The notes under the pieces: model-generated
What the model was told of the DNA's origin: nothing
Databases searched by the model: none
Seen by the model: only the letters and a program-made list of their open reading frames with translations
Position numbers and translations under genes: made by a program
Shown here: positions 16,731 to 25,274 of the stretch, piece after piece
Layout of the letters: every line of letters begins with the position of its first letter
How positions within the stretch are numbered: position 1 is the first letter of the stretch
Source: an uncultured Lachnoclostridium sp.
Lineage (GTDB): Bacteria; Bacillota; Clostridia; Lachnospirales; Lachnospiraceae
Length of the DNA stretch: 64,000 nucleotides
NCBI GenBank assembly: GCA_948330435.1
Contig: CAOJBY010000007.1
Coordinates: 1-64,000 of the forward strand
Direction: 5' to 3'

Positions 16731-17534
16731 TCATATTTGTTCCAAAATCCCCTCCGCAATCCGCCGGGCCAGTTTTTCCTGATAATCGTCACTGGACAGC
16801 TTGCGAAGCTCAGCGGCATTGGAGAGAAATCCCATTTCCACCAAAACGGCAGGCATCCCCGTATTTCGCAGAACATAATATCCTGCTGCTTTCGCATCCC
16901 TCACCGGGATATCGTCACTTAACGAAGCCGCATGGAGGATGCTTTCTGCAAACGCTTGGCTTTTCTTAGCACCCTGCCGGTGGTAATAACACTCCATGCC
17001 TGCGATCCCGGCATCATCCTCATAGTAATTGCAGTGAAGACTGATAAAAAGATCCCCGTTGGAGCCATTTGCAACGGAGGTCCGCTGTGCAAGGCTCATA
17101 TAATCATCGGAGCTTCGGGTCAGAATCACCTCAATATGGTTCAGTTCCAGAATGGCTTTCAGCTTCCTTGCAACGGAAAGATTCACGTCCTTCTCCGCAA
17201 CCTTTCCGCTGACCGTCCCTCCGTCATTTCCACCGTGTCCCGGATCAATGACCACGCAAAACTCCGGGTCCTGGTGCTCGGCGGAAACAGTCGGCACAAT
17301 GGGGCTGTTCCCGGCTGCGTCTGCGGCGATCCCCCTGTGGAAGCCCGAATACCGGGCCGTCCCCGCAGCTTTCCCGGCAAATCGGTCACGTATGTAAAGG
17401 CAGCCGCAGGCCATAAGCACCACCATGATTAGGGGGATCAGGATAAGAATCGCCCACAGAAGATAAGCAATCAGAAGCCGCTTAAGCTTTCTTCTTCTCC
17501 TGTGTTTTTTCTTCCTGTGTAGTTTCCGATTCAT
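16731..17534 (-). CDS. N-acetylmuramoyl-L-alanine amidase (Amidase_3)
   Basis: 267 residues. A very basic N-terminus (RKLHRKKKHRRRRKLKR) precedes one membrane helix (about residues 20-48), so it is a signal-anchored protein with its enzyme domain outside. The zinc amidase domain has VVIDPGHGGNDGG (His ligand), a Glu in KVAEKDVNLSVARKL, LFISLHCNYYED (His) and the catalytic Glu in AVLVEMGFLSN. It cuts the bond between muramic acid and the stem peptide. The start follows AGGGAG. It is the last gene after the lipoprotein/ABC operon on the same strand, with about 35 bases between, so it could be read with that operon. Confidence 0.92.
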   Translation of the reverse strand: MNRKLHRKKKHRRRRKLKRLLIAYLLWAILILIPLIMVVLMACGCLYIRDRFAGKAAGTARYSGFHRGIAADAAGNSPIVPTVSAEHQDPEFCVVIDPGHGGNDGGTVSGKVAEKDVNLSVARKLKAILELNHIEVILTRSSDDYMSLAQRTSVANGSNGDLFISLHCNYYEDDAGIAGMECYYHRQGAKKSQAFAESILHAASLSDDIPVRDAKAAGYYVLRNTGMPAVLVEMGFLSNAAELRKLSSDDYQEKLARRIAEGILEQI

Positions 17535-17569
17535 CCCCGTTACTCCCTAGTGTACTGGCCCGTTTATAT

Positions 17570-19588
17570 TTAGTAAAAACAAGTAAGTTTGGCTGAATAT
17601 TTCGACAGCACAATCTGCTTGCCGCTTTCTTTTGCCAGTACATAAATATTCTTCGCATCGCAAGTCACCGACATGGCGGGAATATCGCTGATCAACTCCT
17701 TGCCGCCGCCGTCCTTGCCGCAGGCATACACACAGCCGCCGTCGGTTCTGGACACGTAATAAATAAACTGCTCATCCATGCAGAAATCAGAAGCCGCTAT
17801 GGTTTCATAGACATAAGTCTCACCGACTGCAACATCATACCGTGTCAAAAGTGATCGTTCATTTTGATAGAAAATACATTCCCCGTCAAAGGAAATCGTT
17901 CCGTTCGTGGGAATATTCAGCTTCTCAATGCCTTTGTCCCGGCGGCTTACCTGGGTGATGCCGTCATTTCCGATGAAAAAAATACTGTCGCTGTTCAGGA
18001 AAAAAGCGTAGTGGAGGTCCAGAAATTGCCACTGATCCCCCGTCTCATAATCAATGCCAAAGAGCGACCGCCCGGAATTTGTAACCTGCTCAAAGACGAT
18101 TTTTTCCTCAAAGGTTTCCAAATTCAGCTCCACTACCGACACTTTCGTGATGTCGCTGTTATAGTTCCCTACACGGTTGACATAACTTTCCGTAACCGAG
18201 GTGGTATAATATAGATACGGCGGACACATGCAATAGCACAGCACCTTTTCTTCCTCCGAAAATGCCCCGAATATGGGGGAGCGTGGGATGGAAAATGCTT
18301 TGCCCGTGGAAGTATTTTTCAGATAATAGTCAAAGGTCTCCGTATCCTGCATGATTTCATATCCCATACCGTCATAGTCAGCCGACGAATTATAGACAAA
18401 GCCTTTGCTTTCCCTGCCGTCAAAGCAGCCGGTCAAAGTCAGGGTCAGGATCAGCGTGGCGGCCAGGACAAAAGCATGCTTGCCTTTCCGCAATTTCATC
18501 TGCCATTTGTTCCGATTGCACCGGAAAATCCCGGCAATGGCAAGGGTGCATAAGAGTGCGGACACCAGGAGCAGAATCAACAGCGTAGTCATATCAACCT
18601 CCGCAAAAATAATTTTCTCATCCCCTGTGAGAGCATCCCTGGAAACCATGTCTCCCGTAAAAAAGCCGGTTCCCAGGAGAAAGGGCAGGGGCAGCGGCAG
18701 ACGGTAAATGATCGTCTCGGACAAACCCATATAGGGGAGAAGCACCGAAGCCGCCCCTGTAAGCAGGGTAATGGCGTATCTTTTGGCCAAAACAGACACG
18801 AACATCAGAAATACCGCAAGAAACACGCCGCCAAAGAGACGGAGCAGCCCGACGCAGACATAAGCGTGGAAGAGGGAGATGTCCTTATGGCTTTCCCTAA
18901 AGCAGGGGATGCTTTGTATGGGATAATCCCCGTTGGGCAGACCATACCGGACGCTGTAAAATGCGTATTCCAGAAGCGAGATGCTTACGCACAGGAACAG
19001 GACGGTCCCAATGGTAAGGAGCAGCTTGGAACGGACGCTTTTTTGCCCCTCCCTTGCGGTCAGAATCAGAGCGTCCATCTGACAGCTGTATTCGGAACAG
19101 AAGACGGGCGTAGTCAAGAGCAAAATCCCCAGGAAGAGAACAAGGTGAAGCGTACCGCCGCCGAGAAGCCCCATCCATCCGTTTGTCCGGAGAAAACAGC
19201 GGTTTTCTGTATTTTCGCAGATATAGAGATATTGCTGATAAATGACCTCGAAGCCCCTTTCATGCTCCAGAAGCATTTCCGTTTCCTGCATTTCCTGTTT
19301 GTAGGTGCTCTCGCTGATTTGGCCGTCATAGAAGCGTTCCAAAAGGTCCGCCTGCTTTTCCCTGGTTTCGGCCAGGCTCTTGGCCTCCTCTTCCAGATAG
19401 AGAGAAGACTCCTCGGTGCAGTATCCCCTTACCTTATTAAGATACCATTCATATTCCGTTTTCCACTGTTCCATTTGACTGTTGTAGGGGCTGTCCGACA
19501 GGGCGAGCCAGAGAGTGCTGAGCAGCAGCACAAGGGCAATGTAGAGCAGACCCCTTTGGTGGAGCATAATCTTCTTTACTTCAAACAT
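17570..19588 (-). CDS. ABC-2 permease fused to a lipoprotein-like sensor domain
   Basis: 672 residues. Residues 1-360 look like an ABC-2 type permease: one helix near 12-30, a long hydrophilic loop, then about six helices from 145 to 355. Residues 364-388 then read like a complete lipoprotein signal, starting MKLRKGKHAFVLAATLIL and ending in the lipobox LTLTGC. The remaining 280 residues are extracytoplasmic-looking with repeated short strands (IFFIGNDGITQVS, CIFYQNERSLLTRYD, IYYVSRTDGGCVYAC), as in beta-propeller DUF5050-like proteins. It is the last of five genes in the operon. Met364 (codon at 18499) could be an internal start, but no strong ribosome site precedes it. Confidence 0.65.
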   Translation of the reverse strand: MFEVKKIMLHQRGLLYIALVLLLSTLWLALSDSPYNSQMEQWKTEYEWYLNKVRGYCTEESSLYLEEEAKSLAETREKQADLLERFYDGQISESTYKQEMQETEMLLEHERGFEVIYQQYLYICENTENRCFLRTNGWMGLLGGGTLHLVLFLGILLLTTPVFCSEYSCQMDALILTAREGQKSVRSKLLLTIGTVLFLCVSISLLEYAFYSVRYGLPNGDYPIQSIPCFRESHKDISLFHAYVCVGLLRLFGGVFLAVFLMFVSVLAKRYAITLLTGAASVLLPYMGLSETIIYRLPLPLPFLLGTGFFTGDMVSRDALTGDEKIIFAEVDMTTLLILLLVSALLCTLAIAGIFRCNRNKWQMKLRKGKHAFVLAATLILTLTLTGCFDGRESKGFVYNSSADYDGMGYEIMQDTETFDYYLKNTSTGKAFSIPRSPIFGAFSEEEKVLCYCMCPPYLYYTTSVTESYVNRVGNYNSDITKVSVVELNLETFEEKIVFEQVTNSGRSLFGIDYETGDQWQFLDLHYAFFLNSDSIFFIGNDGITQVSRRDKGIEKLNIPTNGTISFDGECIFYQNERSLLTRYDVAVGETYVYETIAASDFCMDEQFIYYVSRTDGGCVYACGKDGGGKELISDIPAMSVTCDAKNIYVLAKESGKQIVLSKYSAKLTCFY

Positions 19589-19607
19589 AGTTTTTTTATT
19601 CCAGTTT

Positions 19608-20807
19608 CTAATAGTAATTTTTTTTCGAGAGTCCCATCATGGCCCCGATGGAAGCCGCCCCCAGGATCAAGGCAAGAATAACCGCCGCCCGGAAGCTTGG
19701 CATGGGATACCCCAAAAAGTCGATAAACTCGGTCCTGCCAAAGAGAATCCGGTTGGCAAGCAGCGAATAGGGGTTCCCGATCTTGAGCCAGACATTGCTT
19801 GAACAGCTCTGGGATGCACCGGCAATCATCAGGCAGAGGGCAGTTCCAAGACCGGTCACAAAAGGGATGAGGGCATTGTGCCAGAACATGGAGATCAGAA
19901 GAAATGCCATGCTCAAAGCCCATACGCCCAGAGCCCTTGTGACTGCGGAGAGAACGGCGTATTGCCACAGACGGCAGTTAATCCCGGCCGTGCTGAAGCT
20001 GCTGACGGCGTACAGAGGAAGATTTCCCCCCTTGGCCGTTCCGAACGAAAATACAAAGCCCGCATAATCCAGAACCGAAAACCACAGGGCCACGCCTATG
20101 GCGAATAAGGCCGCCGCCGTAATCTTGGCAAGGGTGGTCTCTTTGCCGCCCTTTAAATTGGTCAGCAGAAGCATATCCATCTGCGTCTCCTTTTCACAGA
20201 CAAAGGTGCCCACAATCCCGTACAGGCATAAGAACAGGACCAGTATGCCGGAAAAATCATAGTTCAAATAGTAGTTATACATTTCCCGGTAGGCAAAGGC
20301 CTGTATGCTCCGGTCAGAATAAAGATGATAAATCAGGACATTTTTCCGCATTTCATAAGTCAGCCCCTGTTCCCCATAAATAGCGGCATTTTCCTTTGCC
20401 CTCTCTGCCGCCCGGTACGCACAGGCCCGGTAATGATAGAAATATTCCATAGGCTGAACATAGTATTTGTCTAAAAGATTTCGGTCGCTGTATAGATTTC
20501 CCGTCATGGTATCCGGATTGTCCAGGGCCGTGCTTGCCGTCATGTCGGCGGTGGCGGTGGCCAGGGGCTGATACAGGTCAAGAAGCTCCCTTATTTTTTC
20601 CGCAGTGATCTCCCCGCTGAAATCCTCATAGAGCCGCCAGTACACGCTGCTCCAGCTTCGGCTGTTATTTCCGTCCGCCAGGTAGGAGTAGGAACGGAAC
20701 TCATTTTGTATTTTCAGCAGGTTCAGGACGCTGAACAGCAGAAGCACAGCCAGGATCGACCCCTTGCAGAACAATTTATAAAATTCATATTTGATTAGGC
20801 GAGTCAT
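19608..20807 (-). CDS. ABC-2 type transporter permease
   Basis: 399 residues with a first helix at about 14-32, an extracytoplasmic loop of ~145 residues, and five further helices to the C-terminus. The layout is the same as in the first half of the next gene, so the two permeases likely form a heterodimer with the ATPase encoded upstream. The start overlaps the end of the ATPase gene by about 23 bases, which implies coupling. The stop is 19 bases before the next gene, and the gap contains AACTGGAATA, part of the recurring leader motif. Substrate unknown. Confidence 0.82.
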   Translation of the reverse strand: MTRLIKYEFYKLFCKGSILAVLLLFSVLNLLKIQNEFRSYSYLADGNNSRSWSSVYWRLYEDFSGEITAEKIRELLDLYQPLATATADMTASTALDNPDTMTGNLYSDRNLLDKYYVQPMEYFYHYRACAYRAAERAKENAAIYGEQGLTYEMRKNVLIYHLYSDRSIQAFAYREMYNYYLNYDFSGILVLFLCLYGIVGTFVCEKETQMDMLLLTNLKGGKETTLAKITAAALFAIGVALWFSVLDYAGFVFSFGTAKGGNLPLYAVSSFSTAGINCRLWQYAVLSAVTRALGVWALSMAFLLISMFWHNALIPFVTGLGTALCLMIAGASQSCSSNVWLKIGNPYSLLANRILFGRTEFIDFLGYPMPSFRAAVILALILGAASIGAMMGLSKKNYY

Positions 20808-21669
20808 GTTTCACTCCAAAGTAATATAGAAATACATCCTCCAGGTTCGGGGAGACGGCTACAGCCTCTGGGGCAGGGGGCCTGCCGCTTACGATTCTTA
20901 CCAGAAAGCGTTCCCCCTGTTGCTTCATATTGCTGACATCGTACTGGCTGCCAAGGCGGAGGGCAGCCGCCCCGTCTGCCGTTACCTCCCACACCTTGCC
21001 GTAGATATTCTGCTCCAGGGTGTCGGTGGTCCCCTGCGTAATTAGGACCCCCTCCTTTAAAATGATAATCTCCTTTGCAATACACTCCACGTCAGAGACA
21101 ATATGGGTAGCCAGTAAAATCGTCCGTCCCTGTGCAAACTGGGAGATCAGATTCCGGAAACGGATACGCTCGCTTGGGTCCAGCCCTGCCGTGGGCTCAT
21201 CCAGAATAAGGATTTCCGGGTCCCCCAGCATGGCCTGGACAATGCCCACCCTCTGCCGCATGCCGCCGGAGAGGGCACCGATCCGTTTCTCTTTCGCATC
21301 GAGAAGATTGACGATCCCAAGAAGCTCCAGGGCCCGTTTTTTTCCCTCTATGGCCGGGATTCCTTTCAACGCACACATATACAGCAGGAAATCCATAACC
21401 GTAAAATCCCGGTAGAAGACAGGGTATTGGGGCATATATCCGATTTTGGACAGAAAATCCCTGCCCAGTGCCCTCGCATCCTGGCCGTCAATCCGAACTG
21501 TTCCGCCGCTGCTGCCCAAAATACCCACAAATATGTTAATGAGCGTCGTCTTTCCGGCACCGTTGGCCCCCAAAAGTCCGTAGACACCCTCCGTAAGCTC
21601 CGTGGTGAAATCCTTTAGGACATACTTGCCCTTATACTGCTTTGAAATATGTTCCAATGCGATTTTCAT
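20785..21669 (-). CDS. ABC transporter ATP-binding protein
   Basis: 294 residues. Walker A GANGAGKTTLI, Q-loop region KIGYMPQYPVFYRDFTV, signature LSGGMRQRVGIVQ, Walker B ILILDEPTAGLDP and the switch His in LLATHIV are all intact. It is of the DrrA/CcmA-like group that drives ABC-2 permeases, often for drug or peptide export and resistance. A C-terminal ~80-residue extension follows. It sits third in the five-gene operon and overlaps the first permease gene. Confidence 0.93.
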   Translation of the reverse strand: MKIALEHISKQYKGKYVLKDFTTELTEGVYGLLGANGAGKTTLINIFVGILGSSGGTVRIDGQDARALGRDFLSKIGYMPQYPVFYRDFTVMDFLLYMCALKGIPAIEGKKRALELLGIVNLLDAKEKRIGALSGGMRQRVGIVQAMLGDPEILILDEPTAGLDPSERIRFRNLISQFAQGRTILLATHIVSDVECIAKEIIILKEGVLITQGTTDTLEQNIYGKVWEVTADGAAALRLGSQYDVSNMKQQGERFLVRIVSGRPPAPEAVAVSPNLEDVFLYYFGVKHDSPNQI

Positions 21670-21675
21670 AGCTCA

Positions 21676-22941
21676 TTACCCCACAAAGCCAAAGGTTGTA
21701 ATGAGGGTGCTTACCTCGTCGATGCCGCTTCCAAGTACGACAATGCAGGTGCCGGACTCCTCGAGAATCAAAATCTGAGGGATACGCCCAAAATAGGTAT
21801 TGTCGCTGTTTTCAACCGTTTCCGTATGGATGACCTGGCCCGATGCCGTATCATAAAGGCTGATGGTCACAGAGCTTTCTCCCAAAACGGAGACAGCCAC
21901 ATATTTTCCCTGGTCGGAGCAGTAAATGCCGTCCTTTCCCTCGCTGCCGCCTGCGAATGACAGCATTTTTTCCTTATTGGATGCAGTATCAAGGGTGAGA
22001 AGTGTTCCGTTATTTTTGTCAAAGGTCTGGGGCATCACAAGGAGGTCTCCACCCTTTTGCACCTCGGTCTCGTCCACCTGGTAGTCCGCTTTTTTTGTGA
22101 GGGTGAGAGCTCCTGTGTCTGTGGATACGGTGCCGTAAACAGTGAACCCGTCTCCGCCGCTTTGACTGTCCGCCCCCTGGCCCACATAGGCTAAGGTGTT
22201 GCCTCCCGTAAAGGTAAGACTTCCCACAGCTAAAATCTGCGTGGAACCGGTGCTGCCATTTTCGGAATAGTTCAGAATGGTGCTAACACTCTGGGAAACG
22301 ATATCGTAGAGGTAAAATCCCTCAAGCCCGGCCAACGCAATCTTGGTTCCGTCCGGTGAAATGGCCGCCGCTGTTGTTTGCATGATAAAATCATTCCCTG
22401 CCAATTCATCTAAGGAAATCTGATTTTCCAGTTGAAAGTCCTGATTCAGCAGATAACCGTTGATGCCGCCGCCCCCCTGGGATGTCATAAGGGAACCGCC
22501 GCTGCCGCCGCCGTTTTCCCGGCCTACAATAAAATAGCCCCCCTGGCAGGTCTGCACGCATGTGTCTTCCAGGGAAATATCCGCACTTGCCAGACTTTCG
22601 CCCTTTTGTGTGTCGTAAAGATAGAGCTTATCCGCCTGAACGATAATCCGATTGCCGTCGGCATAATAGCAGCCTTTGACCTTGCCGGAAAAAGCGGAGT
22701 CATTCACTGTGCCGACCTTTGGGGCGTTTTTAACGGCATCCGTATCCTGCGGATTGGCTGCATCGGGAGCGTCATCGCTTTCATCATCTGCGGGATTTGG
22801 TGCGTTGTCCTTGTCGGTCCCAAGGGCATTCGGGGCGGCTTGGGTTTCCGGGCCGTCCCCGGGATCCGGGCGGCCGCAGGCTGTGAGGCTCAGAGTAAAG
22901 GCAAGTAATAGTATCAGAGTGCATATCCATTTCGTTTTCAT
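21676..22941 (-). CDS. Beta-propeller-like lipoprotein
   Basis: 421 residues. A lipoprotein signal ends in LSLTAC (Cys22). A disordered linker rich in Asp/Pro/Ala (about 23-75) leads to repeated blade-like segments: KLYLYDTQKGESLASADI, KIALAGLEGFYLYDIVSQ, YVAVSVLGESSVTISLYD. This suits a WD40/PQQ-like beta-propeller at the outer face of the membrane. It is second in the operon, before the ATPase. It resembles in style the C-terminal half of the 17570 gene product. The leader has a near-perfect copy of the ATTACGGAACTGGAATAGGA motif. Function unknown; a ligand sensor or substrate-delivery protein is plausible. Confidence 0.7.
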   Translation of the reverse strand: MKTKWICTLILLLAFTLSLTACGRPDPGDGPETQAAPNALGTDKDNAPNPADDESDDAPDAANPQDTDAVKNAPKVGTVNDSAFSGKVKGCYYADGNRIIVQADKLYLYDTQKGESLASADISLEDTCVQTCQGGYFIVGRENGGGSGGSLMTSQGGGGINGYLLNQDFQLENQISLDELAGNDFIMQTTAAAISPDGTKIALAGLEGFYLYDIVSQSVSTILNYSENGSTGSTQILAVGSLTFTGGNTLAYVGQGADSQSGGDGFTVYGTVSTDTGALTLTKKADYQVDETEVQKGGDLLVMPQTFDKNNGTLLTLDTASNKEKMLSFAGGSEGKDGIYCSDQGKYVAVSVLGESSVTISLYDTASGQVIHTETVENSDNTYFGRIPQILILEESGTCIVVLGSGIDEVSTLITTFGFVG

Positions 22942-22950
22942 GTGTTGTCC

Positions 22951-22980
22951 TCCTATTCCAGTTCCGTAATATTCTGTCAG
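22951..22980 (-). promoter_or_regulatory. Recurrent leader motif with ribosome site
   Basis: Read on the minus strand, TGACAG is followed by AATATTACGGAACTGGAATA and GGAGG, ending 10 bases before the lipoprotein start. TGA is also the stop of the preceding gene. This is the plain form of the sequence, without the hairpin insert found at 2561 and 28279. Related copies lie at 34886, 55267 and 62452. Confidence 0.65.
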
Positions 22981-24062
22981 TATTGATTTAAAGTGTATAA
23001 TAAAATCGACTCCGTTTTATGGGAGGTGCAATCCCCCTCTGCGGCGACGGCTGTGACATAAAAGGTATGAAAGCCCTGGAATTTCCGGGCGTCCAGGACC
23101 GCTTCCAGGGTCCACACGTTTCCCTTACTTAATGTTACATTCCAGGAAGTCACGCCGTCAAAGGGTACGGGCTTGTGATCGAGAAAAAATGATACGCCGT
23201 ACCTTGCACCGGCCGTTCCGCAGATGGTGTAACGCACCGTAAGCGTGTCCCTGCCGGTGAGATTGATATTGTCATAGACCAGTTCGCCGTCAAAGGAAAT
23301 CGTGGAATAAACGCTGTCGTCCAGGTTATCCAAGGTAACGCCGTCCCAACCGTTTTTCACAAGCTCGTGTTCAATATAAGAAGTGGTGACCTTTTCCTCC
23401 CGAACGCTCACGTCACGAAAAACAGAGTCCCTTTCTTCATACATGCCGCCGTCAGGAGCGTCCTCGTTAAAATGAAGCTTCAGCACCCGTTCAAGGTGCT
23501 TCTGATACCAGCCGTAGCTTGAGGTTTCTTTCATATCCGGCCGGAAATCGGGATTGGTAATGCTGATGACGGTCAGATTCAGGGTGTCGCCCTTTTTCCC
23601 CGTGTTCGGCGTGAACACAAAGGAAAAATTCTCTTTGTGCTTTTCGGATGTCCGAAAAACGTGGAGATACTCAGATTTTGCATCCGTATCATGAATCTTG
23701 TATGCCTGGGGCTTTCCGTCCAAAAAGAGCAGGAAGCCGATGTTATCCAATTTCCCCTCGGAAGAAAACTGATAGTCCAGTGTAAATTCGCCGCCCTGAT
23801 ATTCATAGGGCAGAACGCTTCCGTCCTCCGCCCTGGCGGGATTCGCTTCTCCGTGGCCGATGGCTCCCAGGGCAATGTCTTCCTCTGATTGAGCAAAGGG
23901 GTCCTCGGCTGCGTTCTGGGGGGGAATGCTTTCGTTCTGAATATTCTCGTCCGAGATGCTCTCGGTTTGAATATTCCCATCCGGGATGCTATAATTGTTG
24001 CAGGCCGCACCTGTGCACAGGAAGCCGCAGATCATGGCCAATGACAGTAGCCGTTTTCCCAT
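22977..24062 (-). CDS. Lipoprotein with tandem N-terminal repeats
   Basis: 361 residues. The signal ends at a lipobox-like TGAAC (Cys21). The next 30 residues are short tandem repeats (IPDGNIQTES, ISDENIQNES, IPPQN), likely a flexible stalk. The rest looks like two or three immunoglobulin-like beta domains (GGEFTLDYQFSSEGKLDNIG, and later DTLTVRYTICGTAGARYGVS). I do not recognise a specific family. It is the first gene of the five-gene operon. Its promoter has a TATAAT and a direct-repeat operator shared with the two-component system at 25275-27229. Confidence 0.68.
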   Translation of the reverse strand: MGKRLLSLAMICGFLCTGAACNNYSIPDGNIQTESISDENIQNESIPPQNAAEDPFAQSEEDIALGAIGHGEANPARAEDGSVLPYEYQGGEFTLDYQFSSEGKLDNIGFLLFLDGKPQAYKIHDTDAKSEYLHVFRTSEKHKENFSFVFTPNTGKKGDTLNLTVISITNPDFRPDMKETSSYGWYQKHLERVLKLHFNEDAPDGGMYEERDSVFRDVSVREEKVTTSYIEHELVKNGWDGVTLDNLDDSVYSTISFDGELVYDNINLTGRDTLTVRYTICGTAGARYGVSFFLDHKPVPFDGVTSWNVTLSKGNVWTLEAVLDARKFQGFHTFYVTAVAAEGDCTSHKTESILLYTLNQY

Positions 24063-24093
24063 TGTTACGCATCATCTCCTTTCTGTCTGACCC

Positions 24094-24126
24094 TATTATA
24101 AAGACCAAAAGTCAAAATGTGGTCAA
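24094..24126 (-). promoter_or_regulatory. Promoter with response-regulator direct repeat (operon)
   Basis: On the minus strand TTGACC and TTGACT, 11 bases apart, occupy 24105-24126 and TATAAT lies 9 bases further on (24099-24094). The same repeat at the same distance from a -10 box occurs at 27263-27284, before the response regulator gene. The repeat takes the place of a -35 box, as at OmpR-type activated promoters. Confidence 0.7.
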
Positions 24127-24414
24127 GAAATTAAAAAAATAATTATTCCAATCGCACATTCCTATGGTGTAAAGAGATTATATCTCTTTGGCTCCTATGC
24201 AAAAGGCACAGCAAACGAGAAAAGCGATATAGATTTACTTGTGGAAAAGGGTAAGCCGATTTCCTTGCTTAAATTTTCCGGGATGCGTCAGATGGTTCAA
24301 GAGGCACTGAATCTCTCGATTGATTTGGTCACCACGGCTGGCATTGAGGATGACTTTAGAAAAGAAATAGCAGGAACGGAGATTATAACGGGCAGGGTTC
24401 ATCACAGTGAGTAG
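24115..24414 (+). pseudogene. MNT-type nucleotidyltransferase (MntA-like), 5' truncated
   Basis: The frame reads QEIKKIIIPIAHSYGVKRLY, LFGSYAKGTANEKSDIDLLV and SIDLVTTAGIEDDFRKEI. The GSYAKG...SDID motif marks an MNT-domain nucleotidyltransferase, the antitoxin of MntA/HepT pairs. There is no start codon with a ribosome site; the in-frame upstream region runs into the operon promoter. The gene therefore lost its 5' end. No HepT gene follows; instead there is an HTH/Fic remnant. Confidence 0.7.
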
Positions 24415-24963
24415 CGGACCCCGCCTTTTTCCTTTACTGAATGAAAAAGGTCTGATAAAAACAGCACTGGCTAAGGAGCTTGGTATTTTCTCACGTACAG
24501 TGGCAAAAATCGGGCGGGGAGAGAAAATAGCTGATCATGTTCTTAAAAAAATAGCTGTTTTTTTGGTTGCTCTGCATATGAATTATGCCTGACCATTTCG
24601 GATAACCGTTTTCTTCAAACACTTAGAGATGAAAAAAGCATCCGTATGTCCGGAGGTCTGTACCATGAACTTCAAGTACGGATGACCTATCATTCCATTC
24701 ACATAGAGGGCAGCAGGCTCAGCGAAGATCAGACACGGCTGATTTTTGAAACAAACACAATCGATATCGGAAAAGGTATCCCTGTTGATGATATTATTGA
24801 AACGGTCAATCATTTTCGGGCCATTGACTTTTGTATCGACATGGTGGAAGAACCGCTTAGTTTGAAATCCAGTTGTAAAACCCTCTTTGGAGAATTTTTT
24901 GATGCCGCTGATAGAGGGGGATTGGGGAGAAAATTATTCGAAAATGAGTATAATACTAAGTAA
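24407..24963 (+). pseudogene. HTH-Fic gene remnant, frameshifted and truncated
   Basis: The first frame (24407-24592) reads RLFPLLNEKGLIKTALAKEL and FSRTVAKIGRGEKIADHVLK, an XRE-type helix-turn-helix. After an A/T homopolymer stretch near 24545-24562 the reading continues in another frame as FGCSAYELCLTISDNRFLQ. It then runs into a Fic N-terminus (SGGLYHELQVRMTYHSIHI, EGSRLSEDQTRLIFETNTI, VDDIIETVNHFRAID). The Fic active-site motif HPFxxGNG never appears; the frame drifts off after EEPLS. Either one adjacent HTH/Fic pair or a single fused gene is now broken. Confidence 0.65.
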
Positions 24964-25136
24964 GAAGTTCGGATGAACCTCTTATTATTCTGCCGGAACT
25001 GCATATCGGCATTGATAGAAAAGGTGCAGAGATAAATGGTATTGTGAGAAAAGTAATCAGATTAAATAAAAAGGGCATTCGGATTGTTTTGACGGACATA
25101 AATCATATCTTGAATGGATTAGATGAGGAAAGATAA
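24963..25136 (+). pseudogene. Short C-terminal remnant, perhaps of an ABC ATPase
   Basis: An open frame without a start reads EPLIILPELHIGIDRKGAEI and LNKKGIRIVLTDINHILNG. It recalls the Walker B to H-loop part of sugar-type ABC ATPases (ILDEPT.GID.G...I), but key residues are changed. The assignment is weak. The stretch to 25274 has nothing else clear. Confidence 0.25.
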
Positions 25137-25274
25137 AAATCATTTTGATTTTAAGGGCATAATGACCTTTGGTCTGTTCTTTTTGGCATTGCTTACATTC
25201 GTTTTTACGTTTTGTAAGTAAGCCTATATAGAAAAACCACCCCAAAACTTTGACCGAGTACGGGGTGGGCTTTT

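Noticed and set aside
22432..22908. Plus-strand frame of 158 codons opposite the propeller lipoprotein
   Set aside because: No ribosome site; the minus-strand lipoprotein has a clean signal and lipobox.
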